A stretch of 64,000 nucleotides of DNA from JAAXHB01 sp965221635 (GCA_965221635.1 OZ244902.1:310001-374000), one strand, 5' to 3'. Counted from the stretch's first letter, positions 52,983 through 64,000 are shown. The notes: generated from the sequence alone by a model not told the origin. Numbers and translations: made by a program.

Positions 52983-54761
52983 ATGCAGCGGAGTCGGAGT
53001 CAAGTACTCTTCTCCTATTTGCCGGGAGCCGTATTTCTGCATGAGACTGGCTACATCGCCAGGAGCATCAGCATCCGTGGTGCAGATCCTCCGCAACTGG
53101 CTGATCAACGGGTTCTGCTAGAAGAAATAGATCGCTATCTATCTCGTTGGGACGATGACAGCATTCAGGGCCTGCGGAGACCCTCACGGGTTGCAAGCAG
53201 TGACTTTAGGGTATTGACGCCAGAGGGTGTTCGTTGGGAGATCTGGCCCCTACGCTTTGAATGTACTCGGGAACGTTGTAGAAGGATCGTTTCTTTCCGG
53301 CGCATTCAGGATGCCGGACGTAACCCGCGATGCGCGAACTGTGGTGGACGCCTGCGTCAACTCCGATACCTAAATGCACATGAGTGCGGGCACATCTTGC
53401 CTATGCATGTGCCTCGATGCGTGGACCATGGATACGAACATGTGTACTTTGAAGACACCGGGACCTTTCGGACTGCTGTGTTCCGTTGCCGGGCCTGCAA
53501 CGGAGGGATCATCCGCCGTACACTCCTAAGCCCGTGCAAGTGCAACCGTCGCGCGCCTGATGGCGATTCTCCCAAGATGCACGCGTACACCGTTCGCGAC
53601 ACCCGAATCTACTTTCCTCACCACCTTTCGTTCATCAACCTTCAGTCCCAGACCTTCAAGGACCTGCAGGCACATTCCAAACGCGGCCACATCTCGGTTG
53701 CTTCTTTCCTGGGGCTCCTCGGGCCATCCAACGACATCAAGCAGGGCCTTAGCGAAGCGAACATCGCTGGACAATCGCGGCGGCTGACGGCTGAAGAATG
53801 GGAGGTACGAGAGCGCGAGCTTCAGAATTCTCAGTGGCCGCTAGAGCAGATTCAGGAAATACGGGCGGTCCTGGCACCATCACCTACAGGGCTTGCGTCG
53901 CTCGAAGATGTAGGATCACCTGTAATTGAAATCGGTGAACGTCGACGTGTCGTCGAACGTGCAGCGCTGTATGACAGTTCCGAAGTCACTCGGCTCACTT
54001 TGAACGGTGCCCGTCAATCTCTCATGGATCGCGGAGCACTGGAGGCAGCGCAGGCAATTGACGCATCCATGAATCTTGGGAGTCGACTGGGCATAGAGGA
54101 TATTGGTGTCACGTGGGGCTTCCCGATTGCACTGGCAGCGTTTGGATTCACTCGATCTGTCGGTAAGCCCGGCGAAGGGATACTGCAGGGATTCGCGAAC
54201 TCTCCCGATCAATATGAGGGCAAGTACCCTATTTTTGCAGTTGCGACAGACACAGAAGCGGTATTGGTTACTCTCGACCCGGCGCGAGTTCTGCGATGGC
54301 TTGCTCAGCAGGACTTGATTTGTCTTGGAGAAGAAGATCCTAGACTTCAGGTGCTGCGAGTGTTCGCGTCAGAGGTTGAAAATCCACGTCCAGCTGGCCT
54401 GGTGCGGACCTTGGTCCATACCATGGCTCATACAATGCTACGTGCACTAGATGACGGTCAGGTCGGCTTTTCGGAATCATCATTGGCTGAATGGGTTGTC
54501 CCCGAAACCCTAACGTTCGCTCTGTATGCCAATAACTTCAAGAGCGTCACAATGGGATCTCTTTGGACACTCATAAACAATCGGACGATGCAATGGCTGG
54601 AACGTGCTGCGGACAACTCACGGCGTTGCGACAACGATCCCTTGTGTCACCAGCGGGCTGAAAAGGCGTGTGAGCGCTGCTTGTACATTACCTTCGGCTG
54701 CCAAGATTTCAATCGCAATCTCGATCGAGGAGTGCTCCAGTCGTTTTGGCGGGATGCCTAA
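52983..54761 (+). CDS. DrmB-like DUF1998 protein of DISARM system
   Basis: 592 residues starting ATG 52983. The N-terminal third contains a zinc cluster (CTRERCRR, CANCGGRL, CGHILPMHVPRC, CRACNGGI). The C-terminal DUF1998 domain carries LVHTMAHTML, with His479 and His483 in the HTxxHT pattern, and the terminal cysteines CDNDPLCHQRAEKACERC then CQDF. DUF1998 follows superfamily 2 helicases in DISARM and Druantia systems. Here it directly follows the DrmA-like helicase, which makes it DrmB. No PLD-domain gene (drmC) follows; 300 bp without a gene lead to an IS element. Confidence 0.85.
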   Translation: MQRSRSQVLFSYLPGAVFLHETGYIARSISIRGADPPQLADQRVLLEEIDRYLSRWDDDSIQGLRRPSRVASSDFRVLTPEGVRWEIWPLRFECTRERCRRIVSFRRIQDAGRNPRCANCGGRLRQLRYLNAHECGHILPMHVPRCVDHGYEHVYFEDTGTFRTAVFRCRACNGGIIRRTLLSPCKCNRRAPDGDSPKMHAYTVRDTRIYFPHHLSFINLQSQTFKDLQAHSKRGHISVASFLGLLGPSNDIKQGLSEANIAGQSRRLTAEEWEVRERELQNSQWPLEQIQEIRAVLAPSPTGLASLEDVGSPVIEIGERRRVVERAALYDSSEVTRLTLNGARQSLMDRGALEAAQAIDASMNLGSRLGIEDIGVTWGFPIALAAFGFTRSVGKPGEGILQGFANSPDQYEGKYPIFAVATDTEAVLVTLDPARVLRWLAQQDLICLGEEDPRLQVLRVFASEVENPRPAGLVRTLVHTMAHTMLRALDDGQVGFSESSLAEWVVPETLTFALYANNFKSVTMGSLWTLINNRTMQWLERAADNSRRCDNDPLCHQRAEKACERCLYITFGCQDFNRNLDRGVLQSFWRDA

Positions 54762-55064
54762 TTGTGTGTCCTTCGCATGGGATTGATGATGTGCGGGATG
54801 CGTAGAATGCCCAACACACTAATAGACGGTCGTTGAAGTTGACATTGAAGTGGTCCCGGCAAGTGGCAGACACTCTGCATGGCGCTAGAGCGCCTTCAGG
54901 GACTACGTTAGCCCAAGCTGCGCTAGGAGCAGTTCGCGCTCGGAAGCATCCAGCACCTCCGGCCGCAACGAACACCTTCTGTGGCTTGACCTGCCCGTGA
55001 CGCTGGTGGTCTCAGGGGAGCGGGCCCTGCAAGCGGATGCACGCAGTTGAGGTACGACACTGCG
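54762..55064. other. Region without recognised gene between drmB-like gene and ISL3
   Basis: About 300 bp. No protein-like frame longer than ~60 codons is seen on either strand. There is no similarity to a drmC start. The last bases are the 8-bp ISL3 target repeat. Confidence 0.4.
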
Positions 55065-56521
55065 CCAAACGTGGCTCTTCGAATTTGAGCGGGCTTTGAG
55101 GGCTCTTCGGATTTCAGCGGGGTTTGAGGGTCGTTAGGAGGGCCCAGTTGGGTTGGCCGGCGTAGAGCAGGGTGCGGATTCGGTAGTTGTGGAAGCGTCG
55201 GAATCCGAACGCGACTCGTTTGACGCGTTTGATGAGGTTGTTGACGGCTTCGGCTGGGCCGTTGGTGGCCTTCGCGTGGTGCCAGTTGCAGATCTGGGTG
55301 TGCCATCGTCTCAGAGTGCGTCCCAGCGACGTGACCTCCGCGGGGAACTCGTGATGGCGGAGATCGGCTGAGAGCTCACCGAGGTAGCGCTCGGCCATGG
55401 CCGGGTCGGGGATGTCGTAGAAGAACCTGGTCGCTTCCTTTGCGTGCCACGAGTACGCGACCTCGCCGTGGGGATCACCGGCGCGCAACAACCCCATGAG
55501 CCGGGTGTCGCCAGCGGGGTCGAGACGCTCGGAGGCTTTGAGCAGAAGCTTGCGGCAGCGATACAACGGATCGGCCTTGCGGCCTCGATGCCCCAGCGTT
55601 TCGTTCTGGACCCGGCGGCGGCACTCATCGAGTTTGGAGTTGGCGTGCCTTATGACATGGAACGGATCAATCACCTGCGCCGCATCAGGCAGCACGGTGT
55701 CATAGGCGGCCTTGTAGGGCCCTGACATGTCCATCACCGCCCAGCGGATCCCATCAAGCCACCCCTGAGGCCGCTGGGTGAGCCACCTGGTGGGCCCAGC
55801 AGCGTCTCTGCCTGGGACAACGTCGAGTAGCTGAGCGGTTCGCGCGTCCACGATCTGGGTGGACCAACGCTTGTGCTTGCGGTCCCCTTCACGGCCCAGC
55901 AGCGTCTCATCTAGCGAAACGGCCTCCACCTCACCGATCCTGTTGGTGTCGGCGTCGATCAGCGCCTCGCCATACGCGATCACAGCGTTGTTCACCGTGT
56001 GCCACCCAGCGCCCAACTCCCCAGCCACATCGCTCACCGACCGGCCACAACGACCAACCCGCTCCGTTGCCCACCTACCGGCCCGTGTGGTCAACGCGTG
56101 ACGCGCCGGTGCGATCTCAGGGTGCTCAACGGTCCAGGACCCAACCCCGCACTTGTGATCAGAGCAGCACCAACGCGTGCGTCGCACCCACAACACCACA
56201 CAACGCCCAAACGACGCCGAATCGCACAAATCCACCATGCGATGCTCCTTCCCCCGCGCCTCGACGCCACAACCCCCACAGCGCGGGCGCTGCTCACGAG
56301 GCGCCACCGCCACCACTAGCGGACCCCCGGGCGAATCATCGGCTCCCAAAACGTCCACATCGGCCAACCCGACCAACATTTCAGACACACGGCTAGCATC
56401 AATCTCCACGAGGACTCCAAGACTCGGCTGCTTGACACAACGAATCTAGGAGTCCTCGTGCCGCGCCAACACGCACCTCAACAACCCCCCACCCCGGTCA
56501 AACGCAAAAAGCCCCAAACGT
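55065..56521 (-). mobile_element. Intact ISL3-family insertion sequence with 8-bp target duplication
   Basis: The element spans 55073-56513 (1441 bp). The ends are imperfect inverted repeats GGCTCTTCGAATTTGAGCGGG (right) and GGCTTTTTGCGTTTGACCGGG (left), 16 of 21 bases identical and typical of ISL3. Both are flanked by CCAAACGT (55065-55072 and 56514-56521), the 8-bp duplication characteristic of the family, so the insertion is recent. It abuts the defence cluster. Confidence 0.93.
55114..56409 (-). CDS. ISL3 family transposase
   Basis: 431 residues from GTG 56409. The N-terminal zinc-binding pattern is RCGGCGVEARG with later CGVGSW; the catalytic DDE domain includes VSLDETLLGREGDRKHKRWS, GIRWAVMDMSGPYKAAYD, DPFHVIRHANSKLDE and, at the C-terminus, NGPAEAVNNLIKRVKRVAFG then FHNYRIRTLLYAGQP. 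The D, D and E positions appear intact. It would cut and paste the element in trans and could also mobilise the truncated copy at 6238 only if that copy had two ends, which it does not. Its own ends are intact, so the element is likely still active. Confidence 0.95.
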   Translation of the reverse strand: MEIDASRVSEMLVGLADVDVLGADDSPGGPLVVAVAPREQRPRCGGCGVEARGKEHRMVDLCDSASFGRCVVLWVRRTRWCCSDHKCGVGSWTVEHPEIAPARHALTTRAGRWATERVGRCGRSVSDVAGELGAGWHTVNNAVIAYGEALIDADTNRIGEVEAVSLDETLLGREGDRKHKRWSTQIVDARTAQLLDVVPGRDAAGPTRWLTQRPQGWLDGIRWAVMDMSGPYKAAYDTVLPDAAQVIDPFHVIRHANSKLDECRRRVQNETLGHRGRKADPLYRCRKLLLKASERLDPAGDTRLMGLLRAGDPHGEVAYSWHAKEATRFFYDIPDPAMAERYLGELSADLRHHEFPAEVTSLGRTLRRWHTQICNWHHAKATNGPAEAVNNLIKRVKRVAFGFRRFHNYRIRTLLYAGQPNWALLTTLKPR

Positions 56522-56833
56522 GGCCCGGTGGCACCCTAACTTAGCGACCAGTTGAAATTAGACATACCGAGCCACCGACCCAAGTAGACAATCCTGCTCT
56601 TGCTCGGACGTGTATTCCGCATTCGGCATGCTGCGGCCTCCAGTGATCGGGCCTCGCAGCAGGTGGCTTGGATCTGAATCGCATATAGACGGGGAGCGAA
56701 ACTGTAGCCCACTCTCGTGGATTGACCGCACAGCCCCTGGCGTGGTCAATAAGCGGGAGTTGCGGCCGCACCTTGGCTGCGCTTGTCATCGATGGCTTCG
56801 GGATACCTGCTGCAGGCCGGTGGGGCGGAACGG
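56522..56833. other. Region between ISL3 and LppM/HAD gene with no recognised gene
   Basis: About 310 bp. A 63-codon minus-strand frame (56558-56749, ending EYTSEQEQDCLLG then SVARYV) is present but matches nothing I recognise. No copy of the tRNA-Thr 3' end was found here. Confidence 0.35.
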
Positions 56834-58432
56834 CTACGGCCCGGTTCGGCTTCGGAGAATGTCGTCGAAGCCCTTCACCAGGGTGTGGGACGTTTCGAGC
56901 ACATCCGCGGGGCTGGCCGCGAAGTAGGCCGTGTTCATTTGCAGCTTCGCGGCCATGTCGAGATACTCGGGCACGCTCGACAGGTACAGGCAGTCCTGGG
57001 CGTCCACCGTCATGCGCCGCCGGGTGGCTTCCAGCAGAGGCGGGTGCGGCAGTGCGGCGCCCACCTCGGCGCTTGTGAGCCACAAAGCCGTGGAGTCCTC
57101 AAGCTGGGCCATGCGCCGCAGCCGTTCGCCCCAACGGCGTGGCTGGTTGGCCACCACCGCCACCGGCAGGCTTCGCTCCTCGGCTTTGTCCAGGAACTGG
57201 TGCAACCCCGGAACCAGCCGGTACGAGGACAAAAAGCGGGTCTCCATGCCCGAGGCGATCGGGCCGAGCCCCATGTCGCTCCAGAACTCCTCGGGGCTGA
57301 TGCGGCCCAGCACCAGCTTGGCGTGACGATCTCGCACCAGTTCGGGGTCGATGTCCGCGATCTCGTCGCGGATCACCGGCAACAGCAACCCTTCGAGAGG
57401 GTCGGTGGGCCTCACGATGATGCCGTGAGCGTCCACCACAACCAGCCGCAACAACCGCTGACGTGGCTTGTGAGCCTCGGCGGCGCGCTCAGCGGCACGC
57501 TGGTGACGGGTGCGGGTGGCGCGGCGCATCGCACGACGCCCACGACCTTTCGGGGTGCGGATCAAGCCACGAACCCAGAACACGGCCACCACCACCAAGG
57601 CGATCACGAACGCCACCGCCGCGGCACGCGAAACGTTGAGCCAGAACCCGGGCTCGCCACGCTCGCTGATCGCGGTGGCGCCGATGGTTTCCGGGGCGTC
57701 GCCGTAGGAGAACTGCCATTCCGCGGTGGCGCCCGCCACCTCACCCAGGTTCACCGTGGCGCCGGCGGCGGCCTGCGCGGCCTGCTCGGCCTGCGACGCC
57801 TGCTCGTCTCCTGTGTTGGCGTCGCCGGGTGAGGCGATGTCGTCGGGCATCGTGAGAGCCACTTCCAAACCGAAGGAATCCTCCGGCGTGCCGGTCTGCG
57901 CGATGATGTCGGCCAGGGGTCTTCCGAACATGTTCCCGTCGAGGACGGCGCCCAACTCGGCGTCGCTGAACGCGCCAAGGTCGGGTGTGGGGTTCACGAC
58001 GGCGCTGAAGTCCCAGTCGGTGCGCCCGAAGGTGCGAGTCTGCACGAGTCGCACATCGCTGAACAGCACCCCCGGCCCGGCGATCTCGTCGAGGATGGGC
58101 TGCAGTTGGTCCGACGCGGTGAACTGCTTTTGTGCGGTGATCACCACCCCGCCACCGGGAACGTCCACCGGGCCGCCGATCGCCCAACCGGCGGCGGAGA
58201 TGTCGTCGAGGCGCAACCCGGAGCGGAGTTCGGGGATCAGTTCCACGGCGTCGTCGTCGGTGGTGATGGTGACGCGCACCATGCCCGAGCCGTCCGGTTG
58301 CACGTCCACGTCCACCACGGCGTCGAGGCGGCAGCCGCCGGCGACGGCCACCAGCAACGCCAGCGCCACGGCCGGGATCAGGCGCGTCAGGCGCCGCAAT
58401 CCCCGCCATTGGAGTTTTTGGCGCTGGTTCAT
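56834..58432 (-). CDS. LppM-like lipoprotein fused to a HAD-like cytoplasmic domain
   Basis: 532 residues from ATG 58432. Lipobox VAGGC (Cys34). An extracytoplasmic beta-rich domain resembling LppM/DUF3153 follows (VDVQPDGSGMVRVTITTDDD, VQTRTFGRTDWDFSAVVNPT). A transmembrane helix near residue 285 (AVAFVIALVVVAVFWVRG) precedes a basic stretch and a C-terminal HAD-like domain: LRLVVVDAHGIIVRPTDP (motif I), VAVVANQPRRWGERL (motif II region) and LYLSSVPEYLDMAAKLQ, where acidic motif-III residues are missing. So the HAD domain may be non-catalytic. The gene begins 25 bp after clpC on the same strand, suggesting an operon and perhaps an envelope-stress link. Confidence 0.65.
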   Translation of the reverse strand: MNQRQKLQWRGLRRLTRLIPAVALALLVAVAGGCRLDAVVDVDVQPDGSGMVRVTITTDDDAVELIPELRSGLRLDDISAAGWAIGGPVDVPGGGVVITAQKQFTASDQLQPILDEIAGPGVLFSDVRLVQTRTFGRTDWDFSAVVNPTPDLGAFSDAELGAVLDGNMFGRPLADIIAQTGTPEDSFGLEVALTMPDDIASPGDANTGDEQASQAEQAAQAAAGATVNLGEVAGATAEWQFSYGDAPETIGATAISERGEPGFWLNVSRAAAVAFVIALVVVAVFWVRGLIRTPKGRGRRAMRRATRTRHQRAAERAAEAHKPRQRLLRLVVVDAHGIIVRPTDPLEGLLLPVIRDEIADIDPELVRDRHAKLVLGRISPEEFWSDMGLGPIASGMETRFLSSYRLVPGLHQFLDKAEERSLPVAVVANQPRRWGERLRRMAQLEDSTALWLTSAEVGAALPHPPLLEATRRRMTVDAQDCLYLSSVPEYLDMAAKLQMNTAYFAASPADVLETSHTLVKGFDDILRSRTGP

Positions 58433-58457
58433 CACCCCACGAGCCGGCGCCGGGTGC

Positions 58458-61022
<2,565 letters not shown>

Positions 61023-61200
61023 TGCGCACCTCGCCCGACGCCGCGGCTGCGAGGTGGCAGCGGTGCGCACAGCGATGGTGAGCAGGCGCCCGCTGGGCGG
61101 GACCTGTTCGGGGGAGCAGAAGGTCATGCCTCATGGATGCAGTGTACCCGTGCCGCCCGACAGGCAGCCGGTGGGTTGCGGTGGGGTGTGGTGGCGGGGC

Positions 61201-61242
61201 TGGGTGTAACGCCCGGTGGGGTGGGTGTAACGCCGGGTGGGG
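61201..61242. repeat. 21-bp direct repeat upstream of polyprenyl synthase gene
   Basis: Two units, TGGGTGTAACGCCCGGTGGG plus G and TGGGTGTAACGCCGGGTGGG plus G, one mismatch, directly before a GACTATTAG stretch and the start at 61263. Could be a paired binding site. Confidence 0.5.
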
Positions 61243-61262
61243 TGGACTATTAGCCTCGCCGT

Positions 61263-62264
61263 GTGCCCGAAACGCCGCCGCAGGCACCTTTGGCGTTGTT
61301 GCCTCACCTCACCGACGATCTTCAAAGGGTGGAGCGTGAACTGCACGAGGTGGTGAGGGCCACCGAGGATTTCGTGACCGACCTGGCGCGGCATCTGATC
61401 GTGGCGGGCGGCAAACGGGTGCGGCCCGGGTTTTGTTTGGCCGCTTCGCTGGTGTGCGACTCCGGTGGCGGGCCCGGCAGGGTGGAGGCGGTGCGTGGGG
61501 GCGCCGCGGTGGAGTTGGTGCATCTGGGGTCGCTGTATCACGACGACGTGATGGACGGGGCAACCACCCGGCGGTCGGTGCCCAGCGTGAACGCCCGCTG
61601 GGGGAATCTGCGGGCCATCCTCGCCGGTGACTATCTGCTTGGGCGTGCCTCTGAAATCGCGGCGTCGTTGGGCACCGAGGTGGCCGGGCTGCTGGCCACC
61701 ACCATCACCAGGCTGTGCGAGGGTCAGATCACCGAACTGGAGGCCGCGTACCGAATAGACCGGTCGCCGGAGCTGTACGAACGGGCCATTGCCGGCAAAA
61801 CCGCGGCGTTGTTGGCGTGCTCGTGTGGGATCGGCGCGCTGGTGGGGGGCATTCCCCGGGTGATGGTGGACGCGCTGGAGGAGTTCGGCCAGGCCTACGG
61901 AATGGCCTTTCAGATCGTGGACGACATTTTGGACGTGGTGGCGACCGACGAGCAGCTGGGCAAGCCCTCGGGCAACGATCTGATGGAGGGCGTGTACACC
62001 CTTCCGGTGATCCGGGCCATGGCCGATCCGGTGTGTGGTGACGAGTTGCGCAGCCTGCTCGGCGGCCCGATCGACGCGCAGACCCGCGACAAGACCCGCA
62101 AGCTGGTGATCGCCTCGGGTGGTGTGGATCAAGCCCGCACCGAGGCCAGGGTGTGGGCCGACCGAGCCCAGCAATCCCTTGAAACCCTCGATGACACCCC
62201 TGCAGCCGCCTTCCTGCGAGCAGGAGCAGACCACCTACTAACCCGCCTGAACCTCACGCTTTAG
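61263..62264 (+). CDS. Polyprenyl diphosphate synthase (trans-isoprenyl type)
   Basis: 333 residues from GTG 61263 (PETPPQAPLALLPHLTDDLQ). The first aspartate-rich motif is LYHDDVMDGATTRRSVPSVN and the second FQIVDDILDVVA; GGKRVRPGF and GKTAALLACSC are also present. It condenses isopentenyl diphosphate units into a long all-trans chain, such as the octa- or nonaprenyl side chain of menaquinone. The chain length cannot be read from sequence; the residue before the first motif (LYH) suggests a medium or long product. Divergent from clpC. Confidence 0.93.
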   Translation: MPETPPQAPLALLPHLTDDLQRVERELHEVVRATEDFVTDLARHLIVAGGKRVRPGFCLAASLVCDSGGGPGRVEAVRGGAAVELVHLGSLYHDDVMDGATTRRSVPSVNARWGNLRAILAGDYLLGRASEIAASLGTEVAGLLATTITRLCEGQITELEAAYRIDRSPELYERAIAGKTAALLACSCGIGALVGGIPRVMVDALEEFGQAYGMAFQIVDDILDVVATDEQLGKPSGNDLMEGVYTLPVIRAMADPVCGDELRSLLGGPIDAQTRDKTRKLVIASGGVDQARTEARVWADRAQQSLETLDDTPAAAFLRAGADHLLTRLNLTL

Positions 62265-62308
62265 CCCGTAGGTGCAGCGCTTGCGCGCCTGAAGTAGTGA
62301 GGCCGCGA

Positions 62309-62773
62309 CTATCGGTACATCTCGCGCATTTTCTCGGCGACTTCGCGTTCCTTCCTAGCGCGATCCCGGTATCTCCACGCTGCTACGCGATCACCCTTCT
62401 CGGCGGCCTTGGCGGCCCTTGAGTCCCATATTTCAGCCTTCATTTCATTACGCCGAATGCACCAAGCAAAGAACCGGTTGGATGCTGGCTGGTGTGTCGA
62501 TCCCCTTGGGCCCTCCGGATGCTCTTGTTCCAGTCTGTGGACAGTGGCTCTCAGTCTCTTGGCTGCCACAGTTCCCAATACCGTAGCCAATAGTGCCACT
62601 GGCACCCCAAAGCGTAGTGCGCCAAAAAACCAGGAACCTATTAGGACTACCGGTAACAACGCGGTGGTCATAATCCACAGAGCGTTCGCCACTGAATCGT
62701 GGCGATAGCTAGCCGGAGTTCCATCGGACCACCTAATGGTCGTAGAAGCAATCCACTCCTTTATCGATCCCAT
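62309..62773 (-). CDS. Small membrane protein, C-terminal helical domain (paralogue of neighbour)
   Basis: 154 residues with a pair of hydrophobic helices near residues 30-70 (ALWIMTTALLPVVLIGSWFF and RFGVPVALLATVLGTVAAK), then a charged helical C-terminus (EIWDSRAAKAAEKGDRVAAW and RYRDRARKEREVAEK). It starts 3 bp after the stop of the similar neighbour (TAG ACT ATG), so they are translated together. Both are noticeably less GC-rich than the rest of the window. No function known. Confidence 0.6.
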   Translation of the reverse strand: MGSIKEWIASTTIRWSDGTPASYRHDSVANALWIMTTALLPVVLIGSWFFGALRFGVPVALLATVLGTVAAKRLRATVHRLEQEHPEGPRGSTHQPASNRFFAWCIRRNEMKAEIWDSRAAKAAEKGDRVAAWRYRDRARKEREVAEKMREMYR

Positions 62774-62776
62774 AGT

Positions 62777-63298
62777 CTAAGCTCCTAACCTAGTCTTGTC
62801 GGTGCGGTCGGAATCACTTGGGGTTTGCGGAGGAGGCTTGCGTGACCGCCATATCTGGGCGTCGAGATTGTTCCTTGCGGCGCGCTGACGATACATCTTT
62901 GCCTTGGGGAGATTCCCATTTGAGGCGGCTTCCTCAGCCTTGATTGCATACTCATCTGCTTGTCTCGCTGTTTCGACGATCGCTCTCTCGTGTAGATTGT
63001 CAATCCAATTAGCGATGGGCCGGGTCAGCCGATTTATGGGACCGTTGGAGGCGTAGTTGTCCTCACTCGTTTCCGGGTCGGAATTGTCTCTCGAATTTGA
63101 CTTTGCCAGGACGTTCACAGCTAGCCCGACACCACACAGCAGTATGGATGTCGAGACACTGTCACCCCACCACAGCAATAGAGCGCCCAGCAGGGTAAGG
63201 ATCCACGATGCAACAATAAAGGCGCGGCCCAGTGCATCAGATGCGCCCCAGGGGGGACTGCTACCGATGTACCTTGCCACTGCCATAATTTTGGACAT
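62777..63298 (-). CDS. Small membrane protein with helical C-terminal domain
   Basis: 173 residues from ATG 63298 (SKIMAVARYIGSS); a TTG 24 codons upstream is less likely. Two hydrophobic helices (AFIVASWILTLLGALLLWWG and STSILLCGVGLAVNVLAK), a polar linker (NSDPETSEDN), then a helical segment with the same plan as the neighbour: RQADEYAIKAEEAASNGNLP then KAKMYRQRAARNN. The shared plan, two membrane helices then a helical tail with A-x-x-G and YR-x-RA, suggests an old duplication. Low GC compared with the flanking coaX and polyprenyl genes suggests transfer. No function known. Confidence 0.6.
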   Translation of the reverse strand: MSKIMAVARYIGSSPPWGASDALGRAFIVASWILTLLGALLLWWGDSVSTSILLCGVGLAVNVLAKSNSRDNSDPETSEDNYASNGPINRLTRPIANWIDNLHERAIVETARQADEYAIKAEEAASNGNLPKAKMYRQRAARNNLDAQIWRSRKPPPQTPSDSDRTDKTRLGA

Positions 63299-63413
63299 CG
63301 CGCCAATCGAGCCTCTTGCCGGAGTGTGTCCTGGTAGCCGGAGAGTATCTGTTGATTGGGGGCCTGTCAAGGGGCTTGCCTGCTGGGGGCGGGCTTCGGT
63401 TTTGGCGGCGGGG

Positions 63414-64000
63414 TTAGTTGTTGCGGTTGTAGACGATTCTCAGGCCGTGGAGGGTTAGGAACGGTTCGAGGTGTTCGATTGTGGTGGAGACGGGGGCGAT
63501 CAGGTGGGCCAGGCCTCCTGTGGCGACGATGGTTGCCTCGCCCAGGGCGTCGATGAAGCGGGTGTTCATTCCGTCCACCATTGCGGCGAAGCCGTACAGC
63601 GCTCCGGACTGGATGGACTCCACGGTGGTTTTGCCGATCACGCTGCGTGGTTCCACCAGCGGCACGGCGCCCAGCGCGGCGGCGCGGCCCACGAGGGCTT
63701 GAAGGCTCACCTCAACTCCGGGGGCTATGGCGCCGCCGACGAACGCACCCTCCGCGGAGATCACGTCGAAGTTGTTGCCGGTGCCGAAGTCCACCACCAC
63801 TGTTGGCCCGCCGTAAAGGTCGTACGCGGCGACTGCGTTGGCGATGCGATCCGCGCCAACTTCTTTGGGGTTGTCGTAGTGGATGGCCATGCCTGTGCGA
63901 ACGCCGGGTTCGATCACCACCGGCTCAAGGCCCAGGCGAACCCTGCTCATCTCGCGCAGGCCTGCGAGCACCGGTGGCACACCCGAACAGATCGACACGC
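63414..64000 (-). CDS. coaX: Type III pantothenate kinase (CoaX), C-terminal portion (5' end outside window)
   Basis: The frame reads off the right edge, so ~195 residues of the C-terminal part are seen. Conserved CoaX features are SICSGVPPVL at the edge, YDNPKEVGADRIANAVAAYD, TVVVDFGTGNNFDVISAEGA with the phosphate-binding DFGTG, FVGGAIAPGVEVSLQALVGR, KTTVESIQSGALYGFAAMVD and EATIVATGGLAHLI. It phosphorylates pantothenate in the first step of CoA synthesis. A Ser-Gly-containing DFGTGNN has Asn where Thr is more common (GTAxTxD pattern elsewhere). Confidence 0.9.
   Translation of the reverse strand, partial: VSICSGVPPVLAGLREMSRVRLGLEPVVIEPGVRTGMAIHYDNPKEVGADRIANAVAAYDLYGGPTVVVDFGTGNNFDVISAEGAFVGGAIAPGVEVSLQALVGRAAALGAVPLVEPRSVIGKTTVESIQSGALYGFAAMVDGMNTRFIDALGEATIVATGGLAHLIAPVSTTIEHLEPFLTLHGLRIVYNRNN

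Noticed and set aside
56522..56833. attR copy of the tRNA-Thr 3' end at the far side of the island
   Set aside because: I looked for the T-arm and acceptor sequence here and up to 57000 and did not find it.

Overview
The window is GC-rich, gene-dense bacterial DNA on which both strands are used. The gene content points to a high-GC actinobacterium: a DUF3090/SCO1664/histidine-phosphatase cluster, a PAC2-family protein, a LytR_C protein, a ClpC with a conserved neighbour, an Rv2466c-type mycothiol oxidoreductase, an actinobacterial HemQ and a CIRCE-controlled groEL. The family mix suggests Acidimicrobiia or a relative; this is inference and no rRNA is present to test it.

Layout. 1-4116: end of a complex iron-sulfur molybdoenzyme operon (MopB catalytic subunit, FeS subunit, NrfD anchor) coupled to a two-subunit ThDP decarboxylase. 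4193-7377: a 3-kb accessory insert bounded by a 134-bp direct repeat; it holds a VapB remnant, a DUF6338 gene with a small partner, a gene fragment and a truncated ISL3 element. 7250-42112: mostly chromosomal genes (EamA transporter, tRNA-Arg, VWA lipoprotein, FrhB-like protein, methylase/uracil glycosylase pair, ETF, diacylglycerol kinase, P450, LLM oxidoreductase, TauD, orphan substrate-binding protein, homocysteine methyltransferase, acetoacetyl-CoA ligase, Amt, HemQ, FdhD, groEL, MoaD-like, glycerate kinase). 42554-56521: tRNA-Thr, a decayed IS256 element, a DISARM-like defence cluster of visibly AT-richer DNA, and an intact ISL3 element with an 8-bp target duplication. 56834-64000: LppM/HAD fusion, clpC, polyprenyl diphosphate synthase, two small membrane proteins and the start of coaX.

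Two items stand out. First, the Rv2466c-like gene at 12382-13005 has an in-frame UGA exactly at the first cysteine of its CPWC active site, with an 8-bp hairpin carrying a GU loop about 23 nt downstream; it reads as a selenoprotein missed by ordinary gene calling. Second, the defence cluster combines a COG1743/DUF1156-type zinc-ribbon DNA methylase with genes resembling drmE, drmA and drmB, without drmC, drmD or the usual DISARM methylases, so it may be an undescribed DISARM variant.

The molybdoenzyme, FdhD and the likely selenoprotein fit a cell using Mo- and perhaps Se-dependent redox enzymes. The ETF, P450, LLM, TauD, EamA and acetoacetyl-CoA ligase genes fit a heterotroph degrading diverse organic compounds, including sulfonates.
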